A stretch of DNA of 64,000 nucleotides from Leisingera sp. ANG1 (GCF_000203975.2 NZ_AFCF02000006.1:413710-477709); one strand, 5' to 3'; shown: positions 47,224 to 56,114, numbered from the stretch's first letter. Made by a program: numbers and translations. The notes: generated by a model not told the origin, from the letters alone.

Positions 47224-47957
47224 GCAAATCAATCCTGATCACCGGCGCCAGCTCCGGAATCGGCCGGGCTGTTGCAGAACTATTCCTGGCCGAGGGCTGG
47301 CAGGTCGGTCTGACAGCACGCCGGGCAGAGAGGCTTGAAGACGTGGCGATGGGCCACACGAACGCTCATGTCCTGCCCGCCGATGTAACTGATCCTGCGG
47401 CGGTCGATCATGCGGTGAACAGCTTTGCCATGGCTGCGGGCCGGCTTGATGTGCTGTTCAACAATGCGGGTATCTTCACCCCGCCTGGCACCATCGACGA
47501 GATCCCGCTGGAGGACTGGTTCGCCTCTGTGAACGTGAACCTCACCGGCATGTACCTGACTGCCCGCGCTGCCTTCCGCCAGATGCGCCACCAGGCGCCG
47601 CAGGGCGGGCGGATCATCAATAACGGCTCCATCGCTGCTTACGTGCCGCGGCCCCATTCGGCGCCTTATGCAGCGACCAAGGCGGCCATTACCGGCCTCA
47701 CCAAAAGCCTGTCGCTGGATGGCCGCCCCTTTGATATCGCCTGCGGCCAGATCGACATCGGCAATACCCGCACCCCGATGGTTGAGGACCTGAGCCAGCG
47801 CCACGCCGATGCCAATCCGTGTGCTGAGCCGATGCATACATTTGCGGTGGAGGATGCGGCGGCATCCGTGCTGCACATGGCCAATCTGCCGCTGGAGGCC
47901 AATGTTCAGTTTATGACAGTGATGGCGACCAAGATGCCCTATATCGGCCGCGGCTGA
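47220..47957 (+). CDS. Short-chain dehydrogenase/reductase
   Basis: 245 residues. It has the classical SDR layout: TGASSGIGRAVAE for the cofactor, NNAGIF, the catalytic Ser (IINNGSIAA), and YAATKAA with the YxxxK pair. Substrate unknown; the cofactor is NAD or NADP by family. It is translationally coupled to the helicase gene, which is an odd functional pairing and may reflect only position. A convergent terminator region follows. Confidence 0.9.
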   Translation: MSKSILITGASSGIGRAVAELFLAEGWQVGLTARRAERLEDVAMGHTNAHVLPADVTDPAAVDHAVNSFAMAAGRLDVLFNNAGIFTPPGTIDEIPLEDWFASVNVNLTGMYLTARAAFRQMRHQAPQGGRIINNGSIAAYVPRPHSAPYAATKAAITGLTKSLSLDGRPFDIACGQIDIGNTRTPMVEDLSQRHADANPCAEPMHTFAVEDAAASVLHMANLPLEANVQFMTVMATKMPYIGRG

Positions 47958-47975
47958 GCGCTCCCGCCCGTCGCT

Positions 47976-48038
47976 GGTGCATCCAGGATGCACCGCTCCC
48001 ATTGGGCGTGGCGCTGCGCTGGCGCGCAGCGCGCCTCT
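47976..48038 (+). terminator. Two hairpins between the convergent SDR and TIGR02186 genes
   Basis: GGTGCATCC (47976-47984) and GGATGCACC (47986-47994) form a perfect inverted repeat with a single central base. GCGCTGCGC (48011-48019) and GCGCAGCGC (48024-48032) form a second stem with a TGGC loop, followed by GCCTCTTT. The second is the likelier terminator of the helicase-SDR unit. Confidence 0.6.
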
Positions 48039-48824
48039 TTACCGGTTCCTGAGCAGGCTGAACGCAGCAGAGGCACCCCAGCCGGCCGCAATCGCAATCG
48101 CCAGCGACATCAGGCCATAAAGAAACGGCTGCTCGCGCGACAGCGAGAACAGGAACCGCTCCAGCCCCACCTTACGCACGTCGATGGTGGTCTCGTAACT
48201 CGAAACCACCTCGCCGCCGCGGGTCAGGAAGATACGGGTCTGGTAGTCGCCTTCGGTCAAGTCTGCAGGCATCTCGATCGCGGTGCGAAACAAGGTTTGC
48301 TGATCGACCGCAACGGTGTTTTCACGCAGGGAGTAGAGCCCGTTCCTTTCGCGGATCCGCATTACCGCATCGGCAAAGGCCTGGGCGCCGCGGATGTGCA
48401 TGGCAGCACCCACCGAGCGGATCGCGCGCCGGATCGACACCCGGTAGCGCAGGTCTTCGGTGTCGTTCAGCACCTGGGCAAATGGAGCGCTGGTGGCAAC
48501 CGCGTAGAACGCAGGAGCCGAGTCGACCAGAACGCTGTCGACGTTGACCCAGATGCCCAGCTTTTTCTCCTTGCGCCGCACCATCACGGAGGGCGCCGGG
48601 CCGGAAACTGCGACAATGACCTCCAGCGGCTCGTCGGTGGGGATTGGAGCCTCGCGCTTGACCGCGCCGAAGATCAGGATTTCAGAGCCGTCAAAGGTGG
48701 CGGTGATCGCCACCCGGTCCTGGCTGAGGCCCAGAACGACCTCTTCCTTGGCGGCCTGGGCTGCGGATTGGGGCAGCAGCGCCAGCGCGGCGGCTGTAAG
48801 TGCTGAGAGCAAAAGTTTGCGCAT
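48039..48824 (-). CDS. TIGR02186 family membrane-anchored periplasmic protein
   Basis: 261 residues. A signal peptide (MRKLLLSALTAAALALLPQSAAQA) is followed by a beta-rich domain (VVLGLSQDRVAITATFDGSEILIFG) and a C-terminal membrane helix near residues 232-255. This matches TIGR02186, a family usually encoded beside TauE/SafE permeases in Rhodobacterales, as here: it starts 1 nt before the TSUP stop. It is probably a periplasmic partner of the permease. Biochemical role unknown. Confidence 0.87.
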   Translation of the reverse strand: MRKLLLSALTAAALALLPQSAAQAAKEEVVLGLSQDRVAITATFDGSEILIFGAVKREAPIPTDEPLEVIVAVSGPAPSVMVRRKEKKLGIWVNVDSVLVDSAPAFYAVATSAPFAQVLNDTEDLRYRVSIRRAIRSVGAAMHIRGAQAFADAVMRIRERNGLYSLRENTVAVDQQTLFRTAIEMPADLTEGDYQTRIFLTRGGEVVSSYETTIDVRKVGLERFLFSLSREQPFLYGLMSLAIAIAAGWGASAAFSLLRNR

Positions 48825-48825
48825 A

Positions 48826-49749
48826 TCAGTGGCCTCCTGCGTCGCCGAGCGAGAACAGCTCAGCCGGTTGCAGCAAGAGGTCGAGGCCCAATTTTGCGCA
48901 GACGGCGATGACCATCAGCGCCAGCAGGATGCGCAGCTGTTCGGCCTTGAGGTAGACCCCGATACGGGTGCCGATCTGGGCGCCGATCACGCCGCCGACC
49001 AGCAGCAGAACCGCCAGAACGATGTCCACGGTATAGTTGGTGGTGGCATGCAGCATGGTGGTGAAGCCAGTGACCAGGATAATCTGGAACAGTGAGGTGC
49101 CGACAACCACCTTGGTCGGCATTCCAAGGATATAGATCATCGCAGGCACCATGATGAAACCGCCGCCGACACCCATGATCGCAGCCAGGATACCAACGCA
49201 GACGCCAACCAGAACGGGCGGGATCACCGAGATATAGAGGCCCGAGGTGCGGAACCGCATCTTGAACGGCAGCGCATGTACCCAGCCGCGCTGGCGGCGC
49301 GGGGCAGGGGCAGCGCCGCCTGCTTTCTTGGACTTGCGGATCGCATTCAGGCTTTCGATGAACATCAGCCCGCCGACCACGCCCAGGAAGACGACGTAGC
49401 AAAGCTTGACCAGCAGGTCGACCTGGCCGAGCGCCTTGAGGTAGTTGAACACCACAACCCCCAGGGCCGCGCCCATCAGACCGCCGGCCTGCAGCACCAG
49501 CCCCATCTTGATATCGACCGTCCGCCTTCGGAAATGCGCCAGCACGCCGGAGAAGGAGGAGGCGACAATCTGGTTCGCCTCTGTCGCCACCGCCACCGCA
49601 GGCGGGATGCCGATGAAAAACAAAAGCGGCGTCATCAGGAAGCCGCCGCCAACTCCGAACATGCCCGAGAGAACCCCGACCATTCCCCCAAGGCCCAGGA
49701 GAAGGAAGGCATTGACCGAGACCTCAGCTATGGGAAGGTATATCTGCAT
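48826..49749 (-). CDS. TauE/SafE (TSUP) permease, copy 1
   Basis: 307 residues, about eight membrane helices. Both TSUP repeats are clear: GMFGVGGGFLMTPLL in the first half and AAIMGVGGGFIMVPAMIYILGMPTK in the second, whose core is MGVGGGFIMVPAMIY. It belongs to the group that exports sulfite or organosulfonates. It lies directly upstream of the TIGR02186 gene on the minus strand and is a tandem paralogue of the gene at 49860, from which 110 nt separate it. Confidence 0.9.
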   Translation of the reverse strand: MQIYLPIAEVSVNAFLLLGLGGMVGVLSGMFGVGGGFLMTPLLFFIGIPPAVAVATEANQIVASSFSGVLAHFRRRTVDIKMGLVLQAGGLMGAALGVVVFNYLKALGQVDLLVKLCYVVFLGVVGGLMFIESLNAIRKSKKAGGAAPAPRRQRGWVHALPFKMRFRTSGLYISVIPPVLVGVCVGILAAIMGVGGGFIMVPAMIYILGMPTKVVVGTSLFQIILVTGFTTMLHATTNYTVDIVLAVLLLVGGVIGAQIGTRIGVYLKAEQLRILLALMVIAVCAKLGLDLLLQPAELFSLGDAGGH

Positions 49750-49859
49750 GTTCTTTGTTAGACCGCAGTCATATCAAAAATCAATGATCTATGCCGCTCT
49801 GCAGCGTGCAGGACTGATTTGCCGTTGCAAACTGGACTTATTGCTGCCGATCCTGCGGG

Positions 49860-50783
49860 TCACGGCAAGTTAAGTACGGTCAGGGAAAACAGGTCGGCGG
49901 GTTCCAGCAGCAGCTCAAAGCCGATCTTGATTGAGACTGACAGCACCAGCAGCGCCAGCAGCACCCGCAGCTGTTCCGCCTTCAGCTTGGCGCCGATCAC
50001 GGTGCCAAGCTGGGCGCCCGCAACGCCGCCGATCAGCAGGAACAGCGCCAGCACCACGTCGACGGTGTAATTGGTGGTGGCGTGCATCACCGTGGTGAAC
50101 CCGGCGACAAAGATGATCTGGAACAGCGAGGTGCCGATCACGACCTTGGTCGGCATGCCGAGGATGTAGATCATCGCAGGCACCATGATGAAGCCGCCGC
50201 CGACGCCCATGATTGCCGACAGGATGCCGACGCCAAAGCCGACCAGCGCGGGCGGGATCACGGAGATATAGAGACCAGAGGCTTTGAACCGCATCTTGTA
50301 GGGCAGGGCATGCACCCAGGACCGCTGGCGCCGTTTGTAGGCGGGGGCGCCGCCAGCCTGGCGGGCCCTGCGGATTGCATTGACGCTTTCGATAAACATC
50401 AGCGCGCCGATCACGCCGAGGAACAGCACATAGCACAGCTGCACCGCCAGATCGACCTGGCCCAGCTTCTTGAGCCAGTTGAAAACGGCCATTCCCAGGG
50501 CAGCCCCCATGAGGCCGCCGCCCAGCAGTACATAGCCCATCTTCAGATCCACGGTGCGGCGCCGGAAATGCGCCATCAGGCCAGATACGGAAGAGGCCAC
50601 CACCTGATTGGCGGAGGTGGCCACTGCAACCCCCGGCGGGATGCCGATCAGGAACAAGAGCGGCGTAATCAGGAAGCCGCCGCCGACCCCGAACATGCCC
50701 GAGAGAACCCCGACAGCGCCGCCAATGCCCAAGAGCAGCAGAAAGTTGACCGAGACCTCGGCGATGGGGAGGAAGATGTGCAT
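49860..50783 (-). CDS. TauE/SafE (TSUP) permease, copy 2
   Basis: 307 residues, the same length as copy 1; 50 of the first 60 residues are identical, and the conserved blocks (GMFGVGGGFLITPLL, AIMGVGGGFIMVPAM, LGMPTKVV) match. It is a clear tandem duplication. The main differences are in the central cytoplasmic loop and at the C-terminus. No strong ribosome site is visible before the ATG. It is transcribed ahead of copy 1. The substrate is unknown. Confidence 0.9.
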   Translation of the reverse strand: MHIFLPIAEVSVNFLLLLGIGGAVGVLSGMFGVGGGFLITPLLFLIGIPPGVAVATSANQVVASSVSGLMAHFRRRTVDLKMGYVLLGGGLMGAALGMAVFNWLKKLGQVDLAVQLCYVLFLGVIGALMFIESVNAIRRARQAGGAPAYKRRQRSWVHALPYKMRFKASGLYISVIPPALVGFGVGILSAIMGVGGGFIMVPAMIYILGMPTKVVIGTSLFQIIFVAGFTTVMHATTNYTVDVVLALFLLIGGVAGAQLGTVIGAKLKAEQLRVLLALLVLSVSIKIGFELLLEPADLFSLTVLNLP

Positions 50784-50978
50784 GAGGTCTTACAGCAACT
50801 GCGGTGCGCGTGGTCAACCGGCCGGGCGGCACTGCGGCAGACAGGACCGACAGCGGAGCATGATCTGGACTTAAAGGCGGAGGCTCCCGCGCCTGCAGGT
50901 GATGGGCGGAGCCCTTCGCCTCGGCAGCCTTGGGCCGGGCGCCGCTCTGCGAGCGGCGCGAAGGGGTTCTGCTGAGAA

Positions 50979-51010
50979 GCCACTGAGGGGCAGGACTGCC
51001 CTTCAGTGGC
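50979..51010. repeat. 32-bp near-perfect palindrome
   Basis: GCCACTGAGGGGCAG (50979-50993) and CTGCCCTTCAGTGGC (50996-51010) pair along 15 positions with one G-T wobble and a 2-nt centre. No T-run follows. It could be a REP-like element or a processed hairpin. Confidence 0.6.
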
Positions 51011-51099
51011 CTGGTCGAGTGTGTTTGCGTCTTTGCCGCGTCAAGGGTGAACGGCGCCTCCGCGCCGCCGCTGCGAGGCCCCTGACCCGGAAAAGACCA

Positions 51100-51137
51100 A
51101 GGAGGAAAAAGAGAAAGGCCCGGCACTTTGGCCGGGC
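51100..51137 (-). terminator. Terminator of the ABC importer operon
   Basis: GCCCGGC (51118-51124) and GCCGGGC (51131-51137) form a stem with a 6-nt loop. On the minus strand it is followed by CTTTCTCTTTTTCC. It lies 25 nt after the stop of the last permease gene. Confidence 0.88.
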
Positions 51138-51161
51138 GTTTCGTTGGTTCTGGAATGGCGT

Positions 51162-52127
51162 TTAGCGTTCCTTGACGTAGGGCTCGCCGCCGGCTCTCGG
51201 CGGGATTGCCTTGCCGACGAAACCGGCCAGGATCACCACCGTCAGCACGTAGGGAAGCGCGTCCATTGCCTGCACCGGGATGGTGATGCCGCCCAGCTCG
51301 ATGTTCTGGAACCGCAGCGCAATCGCCTGCAAGAGGCCAAACAGCAGGCAGGCACCCATGGCATGCCAGGGCCGCCACTTGGCAAAGATCAGCGCGGCCA
51401 GCGCGATGAAGCCGCGGCCCGCGGTCATGTCCTTGACGAAACCCGCCTGCAGCGCGGTGGCCAGATAGGCGCCGGCAATGCCGCACAGCAGGCCGCAGAT
51501 CAGCACCGCCGCATAGCGCAAGCCGACAACCGAAACGCCGGCGGTATCCACTGCGGCCGGGTTTTCCCCCACAGCACGCAGGCGCAGGCCAAAGCGGGTG
51601 CGGAACAGCACCCACCAGGTCGCAGGCACCGCTAGGAAGGCAATGTAGACCAGGATCGAATGGCCAGAGAGCAGCTCAGCATAGATAGGACCCAGCACCG
51701 GCACGCCAGAGAGGCTTTCGGCAAAGGGGAGGTTGATCGGGGTGAACCGCCCGCCGCCGATCAGCGACGGTGTGCGGCCGCCCTGCTGAAACCAGTCCTG
51801 GGCAATCAGCACCGTCATGCCAGCGGCCAGGAAATTGATCGCCACCCCGGAGATCAGCTGGTTGCCGCGGAAGGTGATCGAGGCCACCCCGTGCAGCCCC
51901 GCCAGCACCAGCGAGGAGCCGATGCCGGCCAGCAGCCCCAGCCAGACATTGCCGGTGACGGCGGCGACGGCGGCAGAGAAGAAGGCGGCCATCAGCATCT
52001 TGCCCTCAAGGCCGATGTCGAAGATGCCCGCGCGCTCGGAGAACAGGCCCGCCAGGCAGGCCAGAAGCAGCGGCGTGGCCAGGCGGACAGTGGAGTCCAG
52101 CAGCTGGATGATTGTCAGGAAATCCAT
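51162..52127 (-). CDS. ABC transporter permease, nucleoside-type (NupQ-like)
   Basis: 321 residues, about eight to nine membrane helices. The family is recognisable from TPLLLACLAGLFSERAGIFDIGLEGKMLM (core LFSERAGIFDIGLEGKML) near the N-terminus, the binding-protein-dependent permease fold of the BMP/simple-sugar class. With the second permease and the ATPase it forms an inner-membrane importer, probably for nucleosides. It is the last gene of the operon and overlaps the preceding permease gene by 1 nt (TGATG). Confidence 0.9.
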   Translation of the reverse strand: MDFLTIIQLLDSTVRLATPLLLACLAGLFSERAGIFDIGLEGKMLMAAFFSAAVAAVTGNVWLGLLAGIGSSLVLAGLHGVASITFRGNQLISGVAINFLAAGMTVLIAQDWFQQGGRTPSLIGGGRFTPINLPFAESLSGVPVLGPIYAELLSGHSILVYIAFLAVPATWWVLFRTRFGLRLRAVGENPAAVDTAGVSVVGLRYAAVLICGLLCGIAGAYLATALQAGFVKDMTAGRGFIALAALIFAKWRPWHAMGACLLFGLLQAIALRFQNIELGGITIPVQAMDALPYVLTVVILAGFVGKAIPPRAGGEPYVKER

Positions 52128-53221
52128 CAGTTCTGCCCCTTCCGCATCGCCAGGAAGATCCGCTCAAGCGGCATCCGCACCATGTTGTCGAGCGCGCCGG
52201 TGAACAGGATCACCAGGGCCTGGATCACCACGATCAGTTCCCGCGGGATCGAGGTCCACAGCGCCAGTTCAGCGCCGCCCTGGTAGAGGAAGCCAAAGAG
52301 GATCGCCGCCAGGAACACGCCGAACGGGTGGTTGCGCCCCATCAGCGCCACCGCGATGCCGATGAAACCGGCGCCTTCGGTGGCGTTCAGAACCAACCGC
52401 TCTGCCTCTCCCATCACGTTGTTGACGGCCATCATGCCCGCCAGCGCGCCGGAGATCAGCATCGCGATCATGATGGTGCGGACCGAGGAGATACCGGCAT
52501 AGCGCGCGCCCGGCTCGGACTTGCCGAGGGAGCGGATTTCATACCCCAGCGGCGTGCGCCAGATCAGCAGCCAGACAAACAGGCAGGCGCCGACGGCCAC
52601 CAGCAGGCTGACATTGGCCGGTGCGGATTTCGAAAACTCGATCCCGATCGGCGCCAGCAGCTCGTGCAAAGACGGCAAGTGAACCGCCTCGGGGAAGCGT
52701 TCGGTGGCCGGGTCCATGGAGCCTTCGGGCCGCAGCAGGTTCACCAGCACATAGTTCAGCACCGCCGCAGCGATGAAGTTGAACATAATGGTGGTGATCA
52801 CGATATGGCTGCCGCGCTTGGCCTGCAGATAGGCGGGGATTGCGGCCCAGGCGGCACCGAAAAGGCCCGCACCAAAGGCGGCAAAGACCAAGGCCAGCGT
52901 CCAGTGCGGCCAGGGGATCAGCAGGCAGACCAGCGCCACGCCAAGCCCGCCCAGCATCGCCTGGCCCTCGCCGCCGATGTTGAACAGGCCCGCGTGGGCG
53001 GCAATCGCCACCGCAAGGCCGGTGAACATGAAATTGGTGGCGTAGTAGAGCGTGTAGCCCCAGCCATAGGATGAGCCTAGAGCGCCATCGACCATCAGCT
53101 TGACCGCGGCGACCGGGTCTTCGCCGATCCCGAGGATCACCAGGGCCGACAGGACTGCGGCCAGCAAAAGGCTGATCAGCGGGATCAGGACCACATCGGC
53201 CCATTTCGGCATCTTGTCCAT
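52127..53221 (-). CDS. ABC transporter permease, nucleoside-type (NupP-like)
   Basis: 364 residues, about ten membrane helices. It carries the related NIGGEGQAMLGGLGV block and the FMFTGLAVAIAAHAGLFNIGGEG segment, whose core AHAGLFNIGGEG marks this permease class. It pairs with the other permease to form the channel. It starts right after the ATPase gene (no gap between stop and start), so the three proteins are made in step. Confidence 0.9.
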   Translation of the reverse strand: MDKMPKWADVVLIPLISLLLAAVLSALVILGIGEDPVAAVKLMVDGALGSSYGWGYTLYYATNFMFTGLAVAIAAHAGLFNIGGEGQAMLGGLGVALVCLLIPWPHWTLALVFAAFGAGLFGAAWAAIPAYLQAKRGSHIVITTIMFNFIAAAVLNYVLVNLLRPEGSMDPATERFPEAVHLPSLHELLAPIGIEFSKSAPANVSLLVAVGACLFVWLLIWRTPLGYEIRSLGKSEPGARYAGISSVRTIMIAMLISGALAGMMAVNNVMGEAERLVLNATEGAGFIGIAVALMGRNHPFGVFLAAILFGFLYQGGAELALWTSIPRELIVVIQALVILFTGALDNMVRMPLERIFLAMRKGQN

Positions 53222-54751
53222 TTACGCGGCCTCCCCCGCGACACCGGCCATCATCAGGCCGAGTTCTTTCTCATCGGTTTGGTCCGCCGGGCGTTCGCCC
53301 ATGATCATGCCGTCAAACATCACAGCAACCCGGTCCGCGAGCGACAGGATCTCCTCCAGCTCGACCGAGACCAGCAGGATCGCCTTGCCCTGGTCGCGCA
53401 ACTCGACGATCTGCTTGTGAATGAATTCAATGGCGCCGATGTCGACGCCGCGGGTCGGCTGGCCGACCAGCAACAGGTCGGGGTTGCGCTCTATCTCGCG
53501 CGCCACGACGATTTTCTGCTGGTTGCCGCCGGAGAAGTTCTTGGCCGCCAGCCAGGGATCGGGCGGGCGCACGTCGAATTTCTCCATCTTGGCCTCAGTA
53601 TCGGCGCGCAGGGCTGCGTTGTTCATCAGCACGCCATTTTTGTAGGCCGGGTCCCGGTGGTAGCCGAATGCGACGTTTTCCCAGGCGTGGAAGTCCATGA
53701 TCAGGCCTTCGCGCTGGCGGTCCTCCGGCACATGGCCGATATGGGCATCGCGCCGCGCGGCGGCATCCGAGCCTTGGCCGTGCAGAGGCAGGGGCGTGCC
53801 ATGCAGCTTGATGCTCCCGGTGCCGGGGCGCATTCCGCCCAGCACTTCCAACAGCTCAGACTGGCCGTTGCCCGCGACGCCGGCGATGCCGACGATCTCG
53901 CCTGCGCGCACTGTGAGGTCGATGCCCTTGACGCGCTCGACGCCGACGCTGTCCACCACCCGCAGGTTCTCGATCTCCAGGATCGGGGCGCCGGGCTGGG
54001 CCGGAACCTTGTCGACGCGCAGCAGAACCTTGCGGCCGACCATCAGCTCGGCCAGATGCTCGGGGCTGGTCTCAGCCGTCTTGACGGTGGCGGTCATCTG
54101 ACCGCGGCGCATGACGGAGACCGTGTCGGTGTACTCCATGATCTCCCGCAGCTTGTGGGTGATCAGGATGATGGTCTTCCCTTCGGCGCGCAGCCGGTCG
54201 AGGATGCGGAACAGCTGGTCAGCCTCGGAGGGCGTCAGCACGCCGGTGGGCTCATCCAGAATCAGGATTTCCGCCTTGCGGTAAAGCGCCTTGAGGATTT
54301 CCACCCGCTGCTGCATGCCAACGCCGATCTCGTCGATGCGGGCGTCGGGGTCCACGAACAGCTCGTATTCCTCTTCCAGCGCCTTCAGCTCCTTGCGGGC
54401 GCGGCGCAGCGAGGGCATTAGCATGCCGCTGTCCTCAGCCCCCAGCACGATGTTTTCCAGCACGGTGAAATTCTCCACCAGTTTAAAGTGCTGGAACACC
54501 ATGCCGATGCCTGCGGCAATGGCTGCCTGGCTGTCCGGGATCGCGGTGCGTTTGCCCTTGATCCAGACTTCGCCTTTGTCGGCCTTGTAGAAGCCATAGA
54601 GGATCGACATCAGCGTCGATTTGCCCGCACCGTTTTCACCGATGATGCCGTGAATGGTGCCGGGGGCAACGCTGATGGAAATGTCCTTGTTTGCCTGGAC
54701 CGGGCCAAAGGCTTTGGAAATGCCTTTGAGTTCGATGGCGGGGGCGGTCAA
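53222..54751 (-). CDS. ABC transporter ATP-binding protein, two-domain (NupO-like)
   Basis: 509 residues with two ATPase halves. Half 1 has Walker A GENGAGKST and signature GVGMQQRVEILK; half 2 has GVAGNGQSELL in the Walker-A place and FSGGNQQKIVVARE as signature. The degenerate second Walker A is usual for this family (RbsA/BmpA-linked importers). It powers uptake by the two permeases. Its ATG overlaps the stop of the NTF2-like gene (ATGA). Confidence 0.93.
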   Translation of the reverse strand: MTAPAIELKGISKAFGPVQANKDISISVAPGTIHGIIGENGAGKSTLMSILYGFYKADKGEVWIKGKRTAIPDSQAAIAAGIGMVFQHFKLVENFTVLENIVLGAEDSGMLMPSLRRARKELKALEEEYELFVDPDARIDEIGVGMQQRVEILKALYRKAEILILDEPTGVLTPSEADQLFRILDRLRAEGKTIILITHKLREIMEYTDTVSVMRRGQMTATVKTAETSPEHLAELMVGRKVLLRVDKVPAQPGAPILEIENLRVVDSVGVERVKGIDLTVRAGEIVGIAGVAGNGQSELLEVLGGMRPGTGSIKLHGTPLPLHGQGSDAAARRDAHIGHVPEDRQREGLIMDFHAWENVAFGYHRDPAYKNGVLMNNAALRADTEAKMEKFDVRPPDPWLAAKNFSGGNQQKIVVAREIERNPDLLLVGQPTRGVDIGAIEFIHKQIVELRDQGKAILLVSVELEEILSLADRVAVMFDGMIMGERPADQTDEKELGLMMAGVAGEAA

Positions 54752-55101
54752 TCGGGCTCTCCCATGCCTGTAAATCCGATCAGCCGTACCACCTTGCCGT
54801 CCTTCAGATCGGCAAAATACTGTCCGCGCACCATGCGCTGGCCGTCCTTCTCGAAATCCACCGTGGCGCGTGCGTGGCCGTGGTGTTCAGAGACGGCAAC
54901 CACTTTGGCCGCGGCGCCCGGCATCATCGCGCTGAACTGCGCAATGTACTCCAGGTAAGCATCGCGGGTGGTTATGGGGGCAGGGGTGTTGGGATCGGAG
55001 TAATAGAATTCGGACCCGATGGCTGCGTCCGTCTTTTCGGCGCGGGCTTCGGGCGATGGGTCGCCCCAGGCTTCAAACAGAATATGAAGTGAATCCGTCA
55101 T
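54748..55101 (-). CDS. NTF2-like (SnoaL/ketosteroid-isomerase fold) protein
   Basis: 117 residues. The small cone fold is suggested by SLHILFEAWGDPSPEARAEKTD, a helix with DAYLEYIAQFSAMMPGA, and the paired strands HHGHARATVDFEKDG and GQYFADLKDGKVVRLIGF. The fold is used by enzymes and binding proteins alike, so no reaction can be named. It lies between the binding-protein gene (17 nt) and the ATPase gene, so it is an extra member of the importer operon. Confidence 0.8.
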   Translation of the reverse strand: MTDSLHILFEAWGDPSPEARAEKTDAAIGSEFYYSDPNTPAPITTRDAYLEYIAQFSAMMPGAAAKVVAVSEHHGHARATVDFEKDGQRMVRGQYFADLKDGKVVRLIGFTGMGEPD

Positions 55102-55118
55102 GGCCTGGGGCTTTCTTC

Positions 55119-56114
55119 TTAGAAGCTCAGCACAGGGCAGCTGTCGTCGGACATGTAGTCATGCACCTTAATTTCGCCCGAGGCGATCTTGGCGGCAGCG
55201 TCGTCCACAGCGGCCTGCATCTCAGCCGAGACCAGCGACGCGTTGTGCTCATCCATGGCATAGCCGACACCGCCGTTGGCCAGACCCATGACAGAGAAGC
55301 CGGTTTCCATGTCGGCGCCATCGCTGAAGGCCTCAAACACGGCGTTGCCGACCTTCTTGGTCATCGAGGTCAGCACCTTGCCCGGGTGCAGGTGGTTCTG
55401 GTTGCTGTCCACACCAATCGACAGGATGCCTTCGTCGGCTGCGGTCTGCAGCACGCCCACACCGGTGCCGCCAGCCGCGGCATAGACCACGTCCGCGCCC
55501 TGGCTGATCTGTGCCTTGGTCAGTTCGGAACCCTTGACCGGGTCGTTCCAGGCCGCCGGGGTGGTGCCGGTCATGTTGGCGATTACGGTGGCATCCGGGT
55601 TAGCTGCCTTGACGCCTTCTGCATAGCCGCAGGCGAATTTGCGGATCAGCGGGATGTCCATGCCGCCGATGAAACCGACGGTGTTCGATTTGGACGCCAT
55701 GGCCGCCATCATGCCCACGAGGTAGGAGCCTTCGTGTTCGTTAAAGACAACCGAGCGCACGTTGTCGCCTTCAACCACCATGTCGATGATGGTGAATTTG
55801 GTGTCCGGATAGTCAGCAGCCACCTGGCCCAGGGCATCAGCAAAGGCGAAGCCGACCATCACGATCGGGTTGGCGCCGGCCTCGGCAAAGCGGCGCAGCG
55901 CCTGCTCGCGCTGGGCTTCGGACTGCAGTTCGATCTCGCGGTAGGTTCCACCGGTCTCTTCGGTCCAGCGCTGGGCGCCGCCGTGTGCGGCCTCATTGAA
56001 GCTCTTGTCGAACTTGCCGCCCAGATCAAAGATCAGGGCCGGTTCCGCCAGTGCGGCACCTGCGGTCAGGGCCAGCGTCGCGGCTGCGCCCATCAGCGGT
56101 TTCATCAGGGTCAT
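55119..56114 (-). CDS. BMP-family substrate-binding protein (nucleoside-type)
   Basis: 331 residues from the ATG at 56114, chosen because GGGAG lies 8 nt upstream and because it opens directly on a signal peptide (MTLMKPLMGAAATLALTAGAALA); an in-frame start at 56201 would add 29 residues. No lipobox, so it is free in the periplasm. The BMP family is recognisable from IFDLGGKFDKSFNEAAHGGA and the GGMDIPLIRKFACGYAEGVK region (core DIPLIRKFACGY). It captures the substrate for the importer and is the first gene of the operon. Confidence 0.92.
   Translation of the reverse strand: MTLMKPLMGAAATLALTAGAALAEPALIFDLGGKFDKSFNEAAHGGAQRWTEETGGTYREIELQSEAQREQALRRFAEAGANPIVMVGFAFADALGQVAADYPDTKFTIIDMVVEGDNVRSVVFNEHEGSYLVGMMAAMASKSNTVGFIGGMDIPLIRKFACGYAEGVKAANPDATVIANMTGTTPAAWNDPVKGSELTKAQISQGADVVYAAAGGTGVGVLQTAADEGILSIGVDSNQNHLHPGKVLTSMTKKVGNAVFEAFSDGADMETGFSVMGLANGGVGYAMDEHNASLVSAEMQAAVDDAAAKIASGEIKVHDYMSDDSCPVLSF

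Larger units (their letters stand above)
50784..51161. other. Gene-free region with several inverted repeats
   Basis: About 380 bases with no convincing gene. It holds nested stems: CCCTTCGC (50912-50919) with GCGAAGGG (50958-50965) outside CGCCGCT/AGCGGCG (50940-50958), the long hairpin at 50979-51010, and the ABC-operon terminator at 51100-51137. Confidence 0.6.

Noticed and set aside
49915..51615. Long frame across the TSUP copy 2 and the gap
   Set aside because: Out-of-frame shadow of the permease and ABC genes; Arg/Ala/Gly-rich, with no continuity of any family.
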